64,000 nt of DNA from Skermania sp. ID1734 (lineage in GTDB: Bacteria; Actinomycetota; Actinomycetes; Mycobacteriales; Mycobacteriaceae): the NCBI RefSeq assembly GCF_007489285.1, contig NZ_VLIY01000016.1, positions 52,153-116,152 on the forward strand, written 5' to 3'. Below are positions 27,323 through 36,437 of the stretch, piece by piece; within the stretch, counting starts at the first letter, position 1, and the number at the start of each line of letters is the position of its first letter. The notes below the pieces were generated by a model. It had not been told where the DNA came from and ran no database searches. It saw only the letters and a program-made list of their open reading frames with translations. A program made the position numbers and the translations under genes.

Positions 27323-28926
27323 AGCCGCGCGCGGACGGCCGCATGCAGTTCGCGCAGGCCCGCGCGGTCCGTGATCACCTCGAGGACGCGGATTCCGTTC
27401 GCGTGGCCTTGTAGGCGCGTGGCGAGCGCGTCGAGATCCACCCGCTCGTGCGGGACCCGGTAGGCCGCGCACAACGCGGCCAAATCCATGCCATGTGGGG
27501 TGCCGAAGACGCGCTCGAACACCCCGGCGTACTGCGGATCGCCTTGCTCGAGGAGCTCGAAGATGCCGCCACCGTCGTCGTTGGCCACCACAATCGTCAG
27601 GTCCGAGGGGCGTGGTTCACCGGGCCCGACGAGTAGTCCGGACGCGTCATGCAGGAACGTCAGATCGCCGATCAGGGCGATTGTCCGGCCGTCGTGGTGC
27701 AGGGCTGCGCCGACGGCCGTGGAGACGGTGCCGTCGATGCCGGCGACGCCACGGTTGGACAGCACCCGCACGCCCGGTTTCGGGTAACTGACCAGTGCCG
27801 CGTCGCGCACGGGGTTGGAGGCGCCGAGCAACAGTTGATCACCGGCGCGCAGCGCATCGGTAACCACGGCCGCCACATGCAGACCCGTGGCCTTCGGGTG
27901 ATCTGCCAGTTGTTCGCGCACCGCCCGATCCGCGGTGGTGGCCAGCGTGGCGCAGCGGCGCAACCAGTCTGCGCGGGGAGTGCCGTGGACGACCGCGCGG
28001 GTGCCCGTGCCGATGACGTTGCCGGACACGTCGGGCCAGCGCGGCCCGGTGGTCAGCGCCACGACCGACACCGCCGGATCGGCCAGCAACTTGGCGACGG
28101 GCCGATGCAGCGTCGGGCGGCCGGTGATGATGGCCTGGCGTGGTTCCAGCAATGGCAGGACCAGCGGATGCAACGGTGGGCCGTGCAGTGGCGCCGTCGG
28201 TTCGGCGACGGTGGGCAGCGCCGACAGCTCCGGCCGGTATGCCGAACCGTGCCCGGATATGACCACCGTGTCCACGTTCAGGTCCAGCTCGATGGGCACG
28301 TCCAGCGTCGCGTGCACGGTGGACGTCCAGGATGCGCCGTCGGGCCGGCCCGCGGGCATGGCCGTGGCCGGGTGCACGTCGGGAACCAACGGCTCGCGCA
28401 ACGGAATGTCGAAATGAACCGGCCCGGCATTGCCCGAACGGGTGCCGCGGGCTGCGGCCAGCACTCGGCACACCGCCGACCGCCACTGGCTGTTGTGGTC
28501 GCCGGCCTCGGCCAAGCCGAGGCTGATGGTCGCTCGGACCTGGGTTCCGAACAGCCCTAGTTGCTCGACCGTCTGGTTGGCGCCGGTGCCGAGCAACTCG
28601 TACGGGCGGTTCGCGCTGAGCACGACCAGCGGGACCCGCGCATAGTTGGCCTCGAGGACCGCCGGGCCGAGATTGGCGACCGCTGTTCCCGACGTCATCA
28701 CGACCGGAACCGGGGCACCGCCGGCCACTGCCAGCCCGACCGCGAGGAAACCCGCCGTCCGCTCGTCGATTCGCATGTGCAGGCGGAGGCGGCCCTGCGC
28801 GTCGGCGGCCTGCAGCGCGAACGCCAGCGGTGCGTTGCGCGATCCCGGGCACAGCACGACATCGGTGACGCCGCCACGAATCAGTTCGTCGACAACGACC
28901 GTGGCCTGCGCGGTTGACGGGTTCAC
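27319..28926 (-). CDS. menD: SEPHCHC synthase MenD
   Basis: A 535-residue thiamine-diphosphate enzyme that joins 2-oxoglutarate to isochorismate, first committed step to menaquinone. Features: [14 protein letters not shown] and [15 protein letters not shown] (ThDP glutamate region), [18 protein letters not shown], and the cofactor site [14 protein letters not shown] with [11 protein letters not shown]. It starts with GTG, 15 bases after the unknown gene that separates it from menC; all three read the same way. Confidence 0.96.
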   Translation of the reverse strand: MNPSTAQATVVVDELIRGGVTDVVLCPGSRNAPLAFALQAADAQGRLRLHMRIDERTAGFLAVGLAVAGGAPVPVVMTSGTAVANLGPAVLEANYARVPLVVLSANRPYELLGTGANQTVEQLGLFGTQVRATISLGLAEAGDHNSQWRSAVCRVLAAARGTRSGNAGPVHFDIPLREPLVPDVHPATAMPAGRPDGASWTSTVHATLDVPIELDLNVDTVVISGHGSAYRPELSALPTVAEPTAPLHGPPLHPLVLPLLEPRQAIITGRPTLHRPVAKLLADPAVSVVALTTGPRWPDVSGNVIGTGTRAVVHGTPRADWLRRCATLATTADRAVREQLADHPKATGLHVAAVVTDALRAGDQLLLGASNPVRDAALVSYPKPGVRVLSNRGVAGIDGTVSTAVGAALHHDGRTIALIGDLTFLHDASGLLVGPGEPRPSDLTIVVANDDGGGIFELLEQGDPQYAGVFERVFGTPHGMDLAALCAAYRVPHERVDLDALATRLQGHANGIRVLEVITDRAGLRELHAAVRARL

Positions 28927-28941
28927 ATCTTCTACAGTGCC

Positions 28942-29364
28942 CTACTCGCCGGCGTGCCGCTGCACCAGATCGCCGAGGGCAGGTAGGGCCTCGATCACAT
29001 GCTTGCGCGCGGCCGGGCGCATGGATCCGTAGACCTTTTTGATGGACTGCCGCGAGGACGCCGCCACGCGCCGGTCGGTAACGCTCAACAGCGCCTCCGC
29101 GGCCGCGTCGCTGCGGGCCGTGAGAAAGGCGCCGAAGCTGCGCTGGTCGCTGTCGCGGAACTCTCCCCAGAATGGCTCTAGCTGCTCGAACAGCTGCGGA
29201 GCGAGCGCGTCGATGGCCTCCGGAACAATCGTCGGACTTACCTTCTGCACCGCCGCATAGCCGCCCTTTACTGCCAGACCCGACGCGCCGCGTTTACCCG
29301 CGACCTCCGCATCGATGAGGGCATGTACGTCGGCGAGCAGGGATTCATTTACGGCGACAACCAC
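28942..29364 (-). CDS. Conserved hypothetical protein between menC and menD
   Basis: A 140-residue, mostly helical soluble protein without signal peptide or cysteines: NESLLADVHALIDAEVAGKR, SPTIVPEAIDALAPQLFEQL, RPAARKHVIEALPALGDLVQ. I do not recognise a catalytic motif; it may belong to an actinobacteria-specific DUF family (possibly DUF6918, uncertain). It is 9 bases from menC and 15 from menD on the same strand, so it is almost certainly in their operon. A link to menaquinone synthesis is suggested only by position. Confidence 0.7.
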   Translation of the reverse strand: MVVAVNESLLADVHALIDAEVAGKRGASGLAVKGGYAAVQKVSPTIVPEAIDALAPQLFEQLEPFWGEFRDSDQRSFGAFLTARSDAAAEALLSVTDRRVAASSRQSIKKVYGSMRPAARKHVIEALPALGDLVQRHAGE

Positions 29365-29373
29365 GGGCGCACA

Positions 29374-30369
29374 CTATACGGTGCGGGTCTGCAGGATCCG
29401 GTAACAGCGCTCGAGGCGCTCCTGCCACCAGCGGACGCGCTCGCGGGGGGCGGCAAGTTCCGTGATCGCCTCTTGATCTGGTTCGACCGGGCCAACCGCC
29501 AAGCGGCCGTCGCTGATGGCCAACGGCGTCGCGACGTCGCGGACGAAGAAGCCGCCGGTGCCGAGCCCGCAGGCGTGGTCGAGCGTGGGTAGCGCCGCCG
29601 CCGCGCGGATTCCCGCTGCCATGCCCACCGCCGAGTCCAGCGCACTGGACACCACCACCGAGACACCGTGATCCGACAGGGTTTCGGCGAGTTCGAGCAG
29701 CCGCCGGACACCGCCGAGCGGGGCCACCTTGACCACCGCGACGTCGAGCGCTTCGGCACGCAGCACGCGCAGTGGGTCGTCGGCGCGGCGAATCGACTCG
29801 TCGGCGGCGATGGGAACACCGGACAATGTGCGGCGCAGTTCGGCCAGTTCCGCGACGGTGCGGCAGGGTTGCTCGGCGTACTCGAGCGGGCCGTCGGCGG
29901 TGAGCGCCTGCAGAGCTTCGACCGCCTGCGCGACGGTCCATCCGCCGTTGGCGTCCACCCGCACGGTCGGGACGATCTCGCGCACCCTGGCCACTCGGGC
30001 CACGTCGTCGGCAAGGCACTGCCCCGGCTCGGCCACCTTCACCTTCGCGGTCGTCGCACCCGGGAAGCGCGCGAGAATCGCGGGCACGTCCGCGGCCGGT
30101 ACCGAAGGGACCGTGGCGTTGACCGGCACGGAATCCCGGACGGCCGTCGGCGGCGACGTCCACGCGGCCTCGATGGCGGCGGCCAGCCAGTTCGCCGCCT
30201 CGTCGTCGTCGTACTCGCCGAACGGGCCGAACTCGCCCCAGCCGGCAGGCCCCCGAACGAGCATGACCTCGCGAGTGGTGATGCCCCGGAAGCGCACCCG
30301 CATCGGCAGCGCGACGACCGTGGAGTCGGCCAGGAGGTCCTTCAGCGGCGGGAGGGGCACGTCGGTCAT
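29374..30369 (-). CDS. menC: o-Succinylbenzoate synthase MenC
   Basis: A 331-residue enolase-superfamily enzyme that dehydrates SHCHC to o-succinylbenzoate. Visible: catalytic Lys pair in TTAKVKVAEP, metal ligands in VDANGGW, YAEQPC and PIAADES, and the second Lys in VAVVKVAPLGGVRR. The ATG at 30369 (M-T-D-V-P-L-P-P) is preferred to one 8 codons upstream. It is the first gene of the menC-unknown-menD group. Confidence 0.95.
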   Translation of the reverse strand: MTDVPLPPLKDLLADSTVVALPMRVRFRGITTREVMLVRGPAGWGEFGPFGEYDDDEAANWLAAAIEAAWTSPPTAVRDSVPVNATVPSVPAADVPAILARFPGATTAKVKVAEPGQCLADDVARVARVREIVPTVRVDANGGWTVAQAVEALQALTADGPLEYAEQPCRTVAELAELRRTLSGVPIAADESIRRADDPLRVLRAEALDVAVVKVAPLGGVRRLLELAETLSDHGVSVVVSSALDSAVGMAAGIRAAAALPTLDHACGLGTGGFFVRDVATPLAISDGRLAVGPVEPDQEAITELAAPRERVRWWQERLERCYRILQTRTV

Positions 30370-30445
30370 TGTGCCGGGCGAACGCTTGCGCACCCGCTCG
30401 GCACTCAGCGAACAAAAGTTCGGTCAGGAGACGGGATCCCGTCGA

Positions 30446-31333
30446 TCAACCAGACTTGTGTTGGGTGCGTCCCGGTCGACGAAGACTCTTACGGCGCCGA
30501 CGCAGCAACGCCACAATCTCATCGGCGACAGCTTCCGGGTCGGCGAGCACATCGGCCGCGGCATAACGGACGAGGTAGATGCCGGCCGCGAGCATCGCGT
30601 TCTGGCGGCGGCGGTCGCGCCGGAACATCTCGGGCTCGGAATGCGGGCCGCGACCGTCGATTTCGATCGCGGTTCGGGAAAGCTCGTCGTAGAAGTCCGG
30701 ATAGAACGCGGCGACCCGAAGATTTCCGCGCAGCCGGAAGCCACGACGCGCCAGCGCCCGACCCACCAATCGTTCCGGCTCGGAGTCGGTGCCCACAGCC
30801 GAATCTCGCAGTTGCTGACGTGCCGCCTGCGAGCCCCACTTGCCGGCGTCCTGGGTGAGGCGTCGTTCGACAAAGCCTTCGTTCACGGCTTGCCCGAGTT
30901 GGGCGTCGTACAGCCGGTCGAGCTCGTCACCTTCGATGACGGCCGCACAGTCGAGCAGCGCGCGCTCGGGTGTGACTACCGCCATCCCGCGAGCCTCGGT
31001 AACCACAGCCGTCGAGAGCGCGCGCCGGTGGATGCGCAACCATTCGGGCGCACGCCGCGCGATCGATCGGTGCGTCGGCACGGTGGCCTCCACGACAGCC
31101 GGTTCGGCACACATTCGCCACAGCCAGGCAGCGGTTCGGTGACTCAGCACCGCGTCCGGTTGCCACAGCGTCACCGCAAAGCACTTGACGAGCGTCGTCA
31201 CCTCCGACGTCGCGTACACCCGCGGTAAGAGGCGGGTGAATTCACCGGAACGGCAACGGCGGGAGATGGCGCTGGCCGACAATCCGCGAGACAGCAATTC
31301 TTTACGGGTGAAGACGCCGAAGGGTGGAAGCAC
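30446..31333 (-). CDS. AbiEi-antitoxin-like / DUF559 endonuclease-fold protein
   Basis: About 295 residues. The N-terminus is a winged-helix of the AbiEi antitoxin type (VFTRKELLSRGLSASAISRR, LLPRVYATSE); the C-terminus has a Vsr-like DUF559 nuclease fold with YPDFYDELSRTAIEIDGRG and RDRRRQNAMLAAGIYLVRY. Such standalone proteins are numerous in Mycobacteriales; no toxin partner gene lies beside it. The GTG at 31333 is my choice; the frame is open to a GTG at 31414, but that stretch holds two DnaA-box-like sequences and little family similarity. Function unknown. Confidence 0.7.
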   Translation of the reverse strand: MLPPFGVFTRKELLSRGLSASAISRRCRSGEFTRLLPRVYATSEVTTLVKCFAVTLWQPDAVLSHRTAAWLWRMCAEPAVVEATVPTHRSIARRAPEWLRIHRRALSTAVVTEARGMAVVTPERALLDCAAVIEGDELDRLYDAQLGQAVNEGFVERRLTQDAGKWGSQAARQQLRDSAVGTDSEPERLVGRALARRGFRLRGNLRVAAFYPDFYDELSRTAIEIDGRGPHSEPEMFRRDRRRQNAMLAAGIYLVRYAAADVLADPEAVADEIVALLRRRRKSLRRPGRTQHKSG

Positions 31334-31465
31334 AGCAATAGCGTGTCTGTGCTGGAGGCGGTCGGAAGCGGCAAAGTGCGCAATTGTGGACAACTTCCGC
31401 GCTGTGGATAACACCGATACGCAACTGTTCCAACAAGACTCGGACCATGAGACGGAAACCCGTCG

Positions 31466-32809
31466 CTAAGCCCGACTTTTGTTGGCGGCGTTGCGCTCCT
31501 TCTCGGCCTGGATGACCAGCCCGCCAACGTAGTTGACCACCTCACGGTCGTTGAGGGCTCGCCACCGCGGCGCCAGCAGCTTCATGTACCGCTCGACGTA
31601 CAACAACTGCTTGCCCACCAGCACCAGCTCGCGTGGCAGCTTGGCGTCGTACGCCTTGGCCAGATCCGCGAGTTGCTTGCCCAGTTGCGTGTAGGACACC
31701 TTGCCGAGTTGCGTGCGACGCAGTGGCGCGGCAAAGGTGCGCAGATCGTCGGCGGACCCCTCCCGCCCCCGGCGGACCGCCCCGAGCCGGAAGAGCGCCC
31801 GCCCGGCGGACTCGAAGTCGTTGCGGATCATCAAGTCCACCAACAACTGTCGCAGAATGACGCGGGTTCGGTCGTCGAAGCGGCCGACGATGCCGAAGTC
31901 CAAGAACACGATTCGACCCGAGGTATCCACCAGGACATTGCCCGCGTGCAGGTCACCGTGGAATACCCCGCCACGGAAGGCGGACTCCAGCAGCGAAAGC
32001 AGCAGCGTGCGCAGCAATTCGACGCCATCGTGGCCGGCGGCACGGACGGCGGCGACATCGTCGATACGCACCGCGTCGATGAACTCCATCACCAGCACCC
32101 GACCAGTGGTGTATTCCCAATACACCTTGGGTGCGCGAACTTTCGACGCGAATTGGGTGTCGGCCAGGCAGGCCGTCCACTCCTCCATGGCCCGTGCCTC
32201 GGTATGAAAGTCCAACTCGTCGTGCAGGTTTGCCGCGAAGTCCGCCACCACTTCCTTCGCGTTGAGCATGCGCCCGTAGGAGGACAGCTGCAGCACCGCA
32301 GCGACCCGCTCGAGGATCTGCATGTCGGCGGCCAACCGGGCCTTGATGCCCGGCCGCTGAATCTTCACCACCACCCGTTCACCGGATTTCAGCGTCGCGT
32401 GATGAACCTGCGCGATGGACGCGGATGCGATCGGTACCTCGTCGAACGTGGCGAACACGTCCTCGGGCGGGGCGCCAAGTTGGTCGGTGACGAGTTCGCG
32501 GACCGCGGCCGGATCGGCCGGCGGCACCTTGTCCAACAGCGTCCGGAACTCGTTCGACAGCACCTCGGGAAACAGCCCTGGACTGGAGGCGATGAGTTGA
32601 CCGAGCTTGACGTAGGTGGGTCCCAGCGCCGCGAATCGATCCCTGGCCTGATGGGCGGCGACCGCTGCCACGGGCCGGCCCCGTAACCGCGCCCCTAACA
32701 CGTGCACACCGCCCACGCCGGCCTGCCAGGCCGTGGCCGCGACCCGGCCAGCCTCGACGGTGATCGGCACCTTGCGCAGCTGCAGGACCTCGGTCGGACT
32801 GACTGTCAT
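31466..32809 (-). CDS. ABC1/UbiB-family atypical kinase
   Basis: A 447-residue ADCK/UbiB-family protein. Typical elements: KxGQ motif in YVKLGQLIASSPGLFP, IASASIAQVHHA with an Ala-rich loop, VVVKIQRPGIK, EFIDAVRIDD, catalytic FHGDLHAGNVLVD and metal-binding FLDFGIVGRFDD. In other bacteria UbiB supports quinone synthesis or extraction from the membrane, and here it sits among menaquinone genes, so a menaquinone role is reasonable. It lies 11 bases after the thioesterase gene and may share its transcript. Confidence 0.9.
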   Translation of the reverse strand: MTVSPTEVLQLRKVPITVEAGRVAATAWQAGVGGVHVLGARLRGRPVAAVAAHQARDRFAALGPTYVKLGQLIASSPGLFPEVLSNEFRTLLDKVPPADPAAVRELVTDQLGAPPEDVFATFDEVPIASASIAQVHHATLKSGERVVVKIQRPGIKARLAADMQILERVAAVLQLSSYGRMLNAKEVVADFAANLHDELDFHTEARAMEEWTACLADTQFASKVRAPKVYWEYTTGRVLVMEFIDAVRIDDVAAVRAAGHDGVELLRTLLLSLLESAFRGGVFHGDLHAGNVLVDTSGRIVFLDFGIVGRFDDRTRVILRQLLVDLMIRNDFESAGRALFRLGAVRRGREGSADDLRTFAAPLRRTQLGKVSYTQLGKQLADLAKAYDAKLPRELVLVGKQLLYVERYMKLLAPRWRALNDREVVNYVGGLVIQAEKERNAANKSRA

Positions 32810-32820
32810 GAAACTGAACT

Positions 32821-33474
32821 TTAGGGCTGGCCCGGCAGCAGTTGCACCATCAACGCTTCCCCGTCGGCGAGCACTGTCCCGTCTTCCTCGGTCAGCCGGG
32901 CCTTGATGAACGTCTTGCGGCCCTCGACCCGGTCCACGCTGCTCTCGGCATTGAGCACGGTGTCGATGGGCGTCACCTTGCGGTAATTGATGTGCAGGTA
33001 GGCGGTCCGACTGATCGGTCGCCGGGCGGCGTACACGGTCATGCCGAACAGGTCGTCGAAAAGCAGGGGCAGCACTCCGCCGTGCACGGCGCCGTTGCCG
33101 CCGACGTGGTAGCGACTGAACTTGCCGTGGGTGCGCACGCCATCGGGGCCGAACGCGTCGATGGTCCAGGGCAGCATCAGCAGGCTTCCGCGCCCAGGCA
33201 GCTCGACCGCGCGTCCCGCGATCGACACACCCTCGGCCGCCGCGTACGGCGCCAGCAGGTCGGCCAGCTCCTCAGCCTTTGCGCGCGCCTGCACCAGCAC
33301 CTCTTCCGGTGCGTCGATCGAGACGGCGAGGTCCTGGAGCTGACGCATGGCCGCGACGAATGGGCCGAACGACGGCGGCGGAGTGGTCGGGCGCAGCCGC
33401 GGGAAGTCGCTACGCAGGTCGTTCGGGGCCGAATCCTCGTCCGCCGAGGTGCCGGTGTTCAGCTGCTCCGTCAT
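32821..33474 (-). CDS. PaaI-type hotdog thioesterase
   Basis: A 217-residue protein with a helical N-terminal half and a C-terminal hotdog domain holding HGGVLPLLFDDLFGMTVYAA, which carries the H-G-G and acidic residue of PaaI/4HBT thioesterases, and YLHINYRKVTPIDTVL. The reaction is expected to be acyl-CoA hydrolysis. It is divergent from menB across 72 bases; since menB makes DHNA-CoA and a hotdog thioesterase must remove CoA, this is a candidate MenI, by inference only. A general lipid role is the alternative. Confidence 0.85.
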   Translation of the reverse strand: MTEQLNTGTSADEDSAPNDLRSDFPRLRPTTPPPSFGPFVAAMRQLQDLAVSIDAPEEVLVQARAKAEELADLLAPYAAAEGVSIAGRAVELPGRGSLLMLPWTIDAFGPDGVRTHGKFSRYHVGGNGAVHGGVLPLLFDDLFGMTVYAARRPISRTAYLHINYRKVTPIDTVLNAESSVDRVEGRKTFIKARLTEEDGTVLADGEALMVQLLPGQP

Positions 33475-33546
33475 GAACCCACGGTAACTGGCGCTTATAC
33501 AGCGTCAGGTGTTGGTAGCCGAATCACGTCTCGTAGGGTCGAACCC

Positions 33547-34452
33547 GTGACCTTCAATCCCCAGCTGTGGCAGCCGGTTCCAGGGTTCGAAAATCTCACC
33601 GACATCACCTACCACCGACATGTGCGCGACGGCGTCGAGCAGCCGACCGTCCGGGTGGCGTTCGACCGCCCCGAGGTCCGCAACGCGTTCCGGCCGCACA
33701 CCGTCGACGAGTTGTACCGGGTTCTCGACCACGCACGGATGACCTCGAACGTCGGTGCGGTGCTGCTCACCGGCAACGGGCCGAGCCCCAAGGACGGCGG
33801 CTGGGCTTTCTGTTCGGGCGGCGACCAGCGCATCCGCGGCCGCAGCGGCTACCAGTATGCGAGCGGAGAAACGGCCGAAACCGTCGATCCGGCGCGGGCC
33901 GGGCGTCTGCACATCCTGGAGGTGCAGCGGCTCATCCGGTTCATGCCCAAGGTCGTAATCGCCGTGGTCAACGGCTGGGCCGCCGGTGGCGGGCACAGCC
34001 TGCACGTGGTGTGTGACCTCACCCTGGCCAGCCGCGAGCACGCTCGGTTCAAGCAGACCGACGCGGACGTGGGCAGCTTCGACGGCGGCTATGGCAGCGC
34101 CTACCTGGCCAAACACGTGGGCCAGAAGTTTGCCCGGGAGATCTTCTTTCTGGGACGCACCTACACGGCCGAGCAGATGCACCACATGGGCGCGGTCAAC
34201 GCCGTGGTCGATCACGACGACCTCGAGAACGTCGCGCTGGACTGGGCCGCGGACATCAACGGCAAGTCGCCGCAGGCGCAGCGGATGCTCAAGTACGCGT
34301 TCAACCTGACCGATGACGGCCTGATGGGTCAGCAACTCTTCGCCGGTGAGGCCACCCGCATGGCGTATATGACCGATGAAGCCATCGAGGGCCGCGACGC
34401 CTTCCTGCAAAAACGCGAACCGGACTGGTCGCCCTATCCCTGGTACTACTGA
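33547..34452 (+). CDS. menB: 1,4-Dihydroxy-2-naphthoyl-CoA synthase MenB
   Basis: A 301-residue crotonase-family enzyme that closes the second ring of the naphthoquinone. Conserved parts: WAFCSGGDQRIRGRSGYQY, VNGWAAGGGHSLHVVCDLTL, TDADVGSFDGGYGSAYLA and the C-terminal KREPDWSPYPWYY. The GTG at 33547 (V-T-F-N-P-Q-L-W) is used; no better start is seen upstream. It is followed after one base by a VOC gene. Confidence 0.96.
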   Translation: MTFNPQLWQPVPGFENLTDITYHRHVRDGVEQPTVRVAFDRPEVRNAFRPHTVDELYRVLDHARMTSNVGAVLLTGNGPSPKDGGWAFCSGGDQRIRGRSGYQYASGETAETVDPARAGRLHILEVQRLIRFMPKVVIAVVNGWAAGGGHSLHVVCDLTLASREHARFKQTDADVGSFDGGYGSAYLAKHVGQKFAREIFFLGRTYTAEQMHHMGAVNAVVDHDDLENVALDWAADINGKSPQAQRMLKYAFNLTDDGLMGQQLFAGEATRMAYMTDEAIEGRDAFLQKREPDWSPYPWYY

Positions 34453-34453
34453 C

Positions 34454-34837
34454 ATGCAGGTGCTGAGCAGCCGGCTGATCCTGCGGCCCGCGGATTACGA
34501 CACCACACTGCGGTTTTACCGCGACACGCTTGGACTCGCCATCGCCCGCGAGTATCCGGGCGGCACGGTGTTCTTTGCCGGTCAAGGTCTGGTCGAAATC
34601 GCCGGTCATGGCCAGACAGACGGATCGAGCACCTTTTCCGGCGCGATCTGGCTGCAGGTACGTGACATCGGCGAAGCGCAAAACGAGCTGGCCAGCAAGG
34701 GTGTAGCGATCGTGCGGGAGGCGCGCCGCGAGCCGTGGGGCCTGGTGGAAATGTGGATCGCCGATCCCGATGGAGTGTCGATTGTCGTGGTGGAGGTACC
34801 GGCGGACCATCCACTGCGCCGGGATACCCGTCAGTAG
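34454..34837 (+). CDS. VOC family protein coupled to menB
   Basis: A 127-residue VOC-fold protein: VLSSRLILRPADYDTTLRFY, DTLGLAIAREYPGGTVFFAG, IWLQVRDIGEAQNELAS and WGLVEMWIADPDGVSIVVVE. The glyoxalase-like pattern (GLVEMWIADPDG) is clear. The gene starts one base after the menB stop, so the two are translationally coupled. A link to menaquinone is suggested only by this coupling. Confidence 0.85.
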   Translation: MQVLSSRLILRPADYDTTLRFYRDTLGLAIAREYPGGTVFFAGQGLVEIAGHGQTDGSSTFSGAIWLQVRDIGEAQNELASKGVAIVREARREPWGLVEMWIADPDGVSIVVVEVPADHPLRRDTRQ

Positions 34838-34944
34838 GAAAAAGGTGAACATCTGATGAACAGATTGCCCGCGGTTAGCAATTGCCCAGGTGAGGGGTTA
34901 ACGCCGACTGGCTTTTTGGGTAACTACTCCGCACACTTAGCGCT

Positions 34945-36129
34945 GTGAGCGCTGATTTTCTCGTTCTCCTCATCGTTGTCATCACGGCTCTGGCATTCGA
35001 TTTCACCAACGGTTTTCACGACACCGCCAACGCAATGGCAATGTCGATTGCTACCGGTGCGCTCCGCCCCCGTGTCGCCGTCGCCCTGTCGGCTGTCCTG
35101 AATCTCTTCGGCGCTTTCCTGTCGGTCGAGGTCGCCGCGACCGTGGCCAAGGGCATCGTCAACCTCGGCGATGTGCGCGGCCAAGACCTGCTCATCATTG
35201 TTTTCGCCGGTCTGGTCGGCGGCATCTTCTGGAACATGCTCACCTGGTTGATCGGCATCCCGTCGAGTTCCTCGCATGCCCTCTTCGGCGGCATCATCGG
35301 CGCCACCGTTGCGGCGCTCGGCATGAACGGTGTGATCTGGTCTCAGGGCGTGCTCAGCAAGATCGTCATCCCCGCGGTGCTCGCGCCCATCGTGGCCGCG
35401 CTGGTCGCCACCGTCGGCACCCGGTTGGTGTACCGGATCACCGAGGGAATGCGGGAGTCGGAGAAGGAACGCGGCTTCCGCTGGGGCCAGATCGGTTCGG
35501 CGTCTCTGGTGTCGTTGGCGCACGGGACCAACGACGCCCAAAAAACCATGGGCATCATCTTTTTGGCGCTCGTCGCCTACGGCTCGCTCAACGCGAACGA
35601 CCCGATGCCGTTCTGGGTGAAGCTCGCGTGCGCGCTGGCGATCGCGCTGGGCACCTACATGGGTGGCTGGCGGATCATCCGCACGCTCGGCAAAGGTCTC
35701 GTGGACATCGCCTCGCCGCAGGGTTTTGCCGCCGACTCCTCCACTGCGGCGATCATCTTGACCTCGAGCCACTTCGGCCTGCCGCTGTCGACAACGCAGA
35801 CCGCGACGGGGTCCATTCTGGGTACCGGCTTGGGCCGAGCTGGCGCCGAAGTGCGCTGGGGGGTCATGGGCAGGATGGCCGTCGCCTGGCTTTTCACGCT
35901 GCCCATGGCGGGCGTGGTCGGTGCCGCGTGCTGGCTCGTCGCTGGTCTCATCGGCGGGCTTCCCGGCGTGCTCACGATGTTCGTGCTGCTGATTTTCGCG
36001 GCCGGATCGATGTTCGTGCGGTCCCGCCGCCACCCGGTGACCACCGCGAACGTCAACATGGATTGGGAAGCGCCCCAGCCGTCGCTGCCCGCTCCCCCGA
36101 CGCGCTCCCCGCACTCAGCCCAGGTGTGA
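34945..36129 (+). CDS. pitA: Low-affinity inorganic phosphate transporter PitA
   Basis: A 394-residue PiT-family symporter with about ten membrane helices. The two inverted signature repeats are visible: FDFTNGFHDTANAMAMSIAT near residue 20 and SLAHGTNDAQKTMGIIF near residue 195; SSSSHALFGGIIGA and PLSTTQTATGSILGTGL are further family marks. It imports phosphate as a metal-phosphate complex with protons. It starts with GTG; no clear ribosome site precedes it. The next small membrane gene follows by 13 bases, as in M. tuberculosis (Rv0545c-Rv0544c). Confidence 0.95.
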   Translation: MSADFLVLLIVVITALAFDFTNGFHDTANAMAMSIATGALRPRVAVALSAVLNLFGAFLSVEVAATVAKGIVNLGDVRGQDLLIIVFAGLVGGIFWNMLTWLIGIPSSSSHALFGGIIGATVAALGMNGVIWSQGVLSKIVIPAVLAPIVAALVATVGTRLVYRITEGMRESEKERGFRWGQIGSASLVSLAHGTNDAQKTMGIIFLALVAYGSLNANDPMPFWVKLACALAIALGTYMGGWRIIRTLGKGLVDIASPQGFAADSSTAAIILTSSHFGLPLSTTQTATGSILGTGLGRAGAEVRWGVMGRMAVAWLFTLPMAGVVGAACWLVAGLIGGLPGVLTMFVLLIFAAGSMFVRSRRHPVTTANVNMDWEAPQPSLPAPPTRSPHSAQV

Positions 36130-36142
36130 CGGGCCGGAGTCG

Positions 36143-36415
36143 ATGGAGCTGTTCACCAAGACGATCGATTCGCTCTGGCAGGTCGTCGTCATCGGGTTGG
36201 TGCTCGGCGCCGGCCTGCCGATCGTGTTCGCCTGCGGGGTACGCCTGCTGGCCACGGACAGCGAATCGCAGGTGGGAGACACGAGCCGGCGCCGTCCGCT
36301 CAACATCGCGGCAGCTATCGTGTGCTTTGCCCTGATTGTCGCCGCAGTGATAACCGGAATCCTGTTGATCGCCAGGGACTTCATCCATCACACCTTCGGC
36401 CTCCACCTCTTCTAA
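36143..36415 (+). CDS. Small two-helix membrane protein behind pitA
   Basis: A 90-residue protein with two membrane helices (about 12-36 and 55-78) and a short loop, ending in DFIHHTFGLHLF. It corresponds to the small membrane protein that follows pitA in mycobacteria. Possibly an accessory of PitA; no motif shows function. It sits in a tight plus-strand run pitA-this gene-DUF3349-DUF3349-menE. Confidence 0.8.
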   Translation: MELFTKTIDSLWQVVVIGLVLGAGLPIVFACGVRLLATDSESQVGDTSRRRPLNIAAAIVCFALIVAAVITGILLIARDFIHHTFGLHLF

Positions 36416-36437
36416 AAGTGAAAGAGCGCAACTTCAA

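Noticed and set aside
30446..31333. Toxin-antitoxin module
   Set aside because: Only the antitoxin-like domain is present, joined to a nuclease-like domain; no AbiEii-type toxin gene lies beside it.
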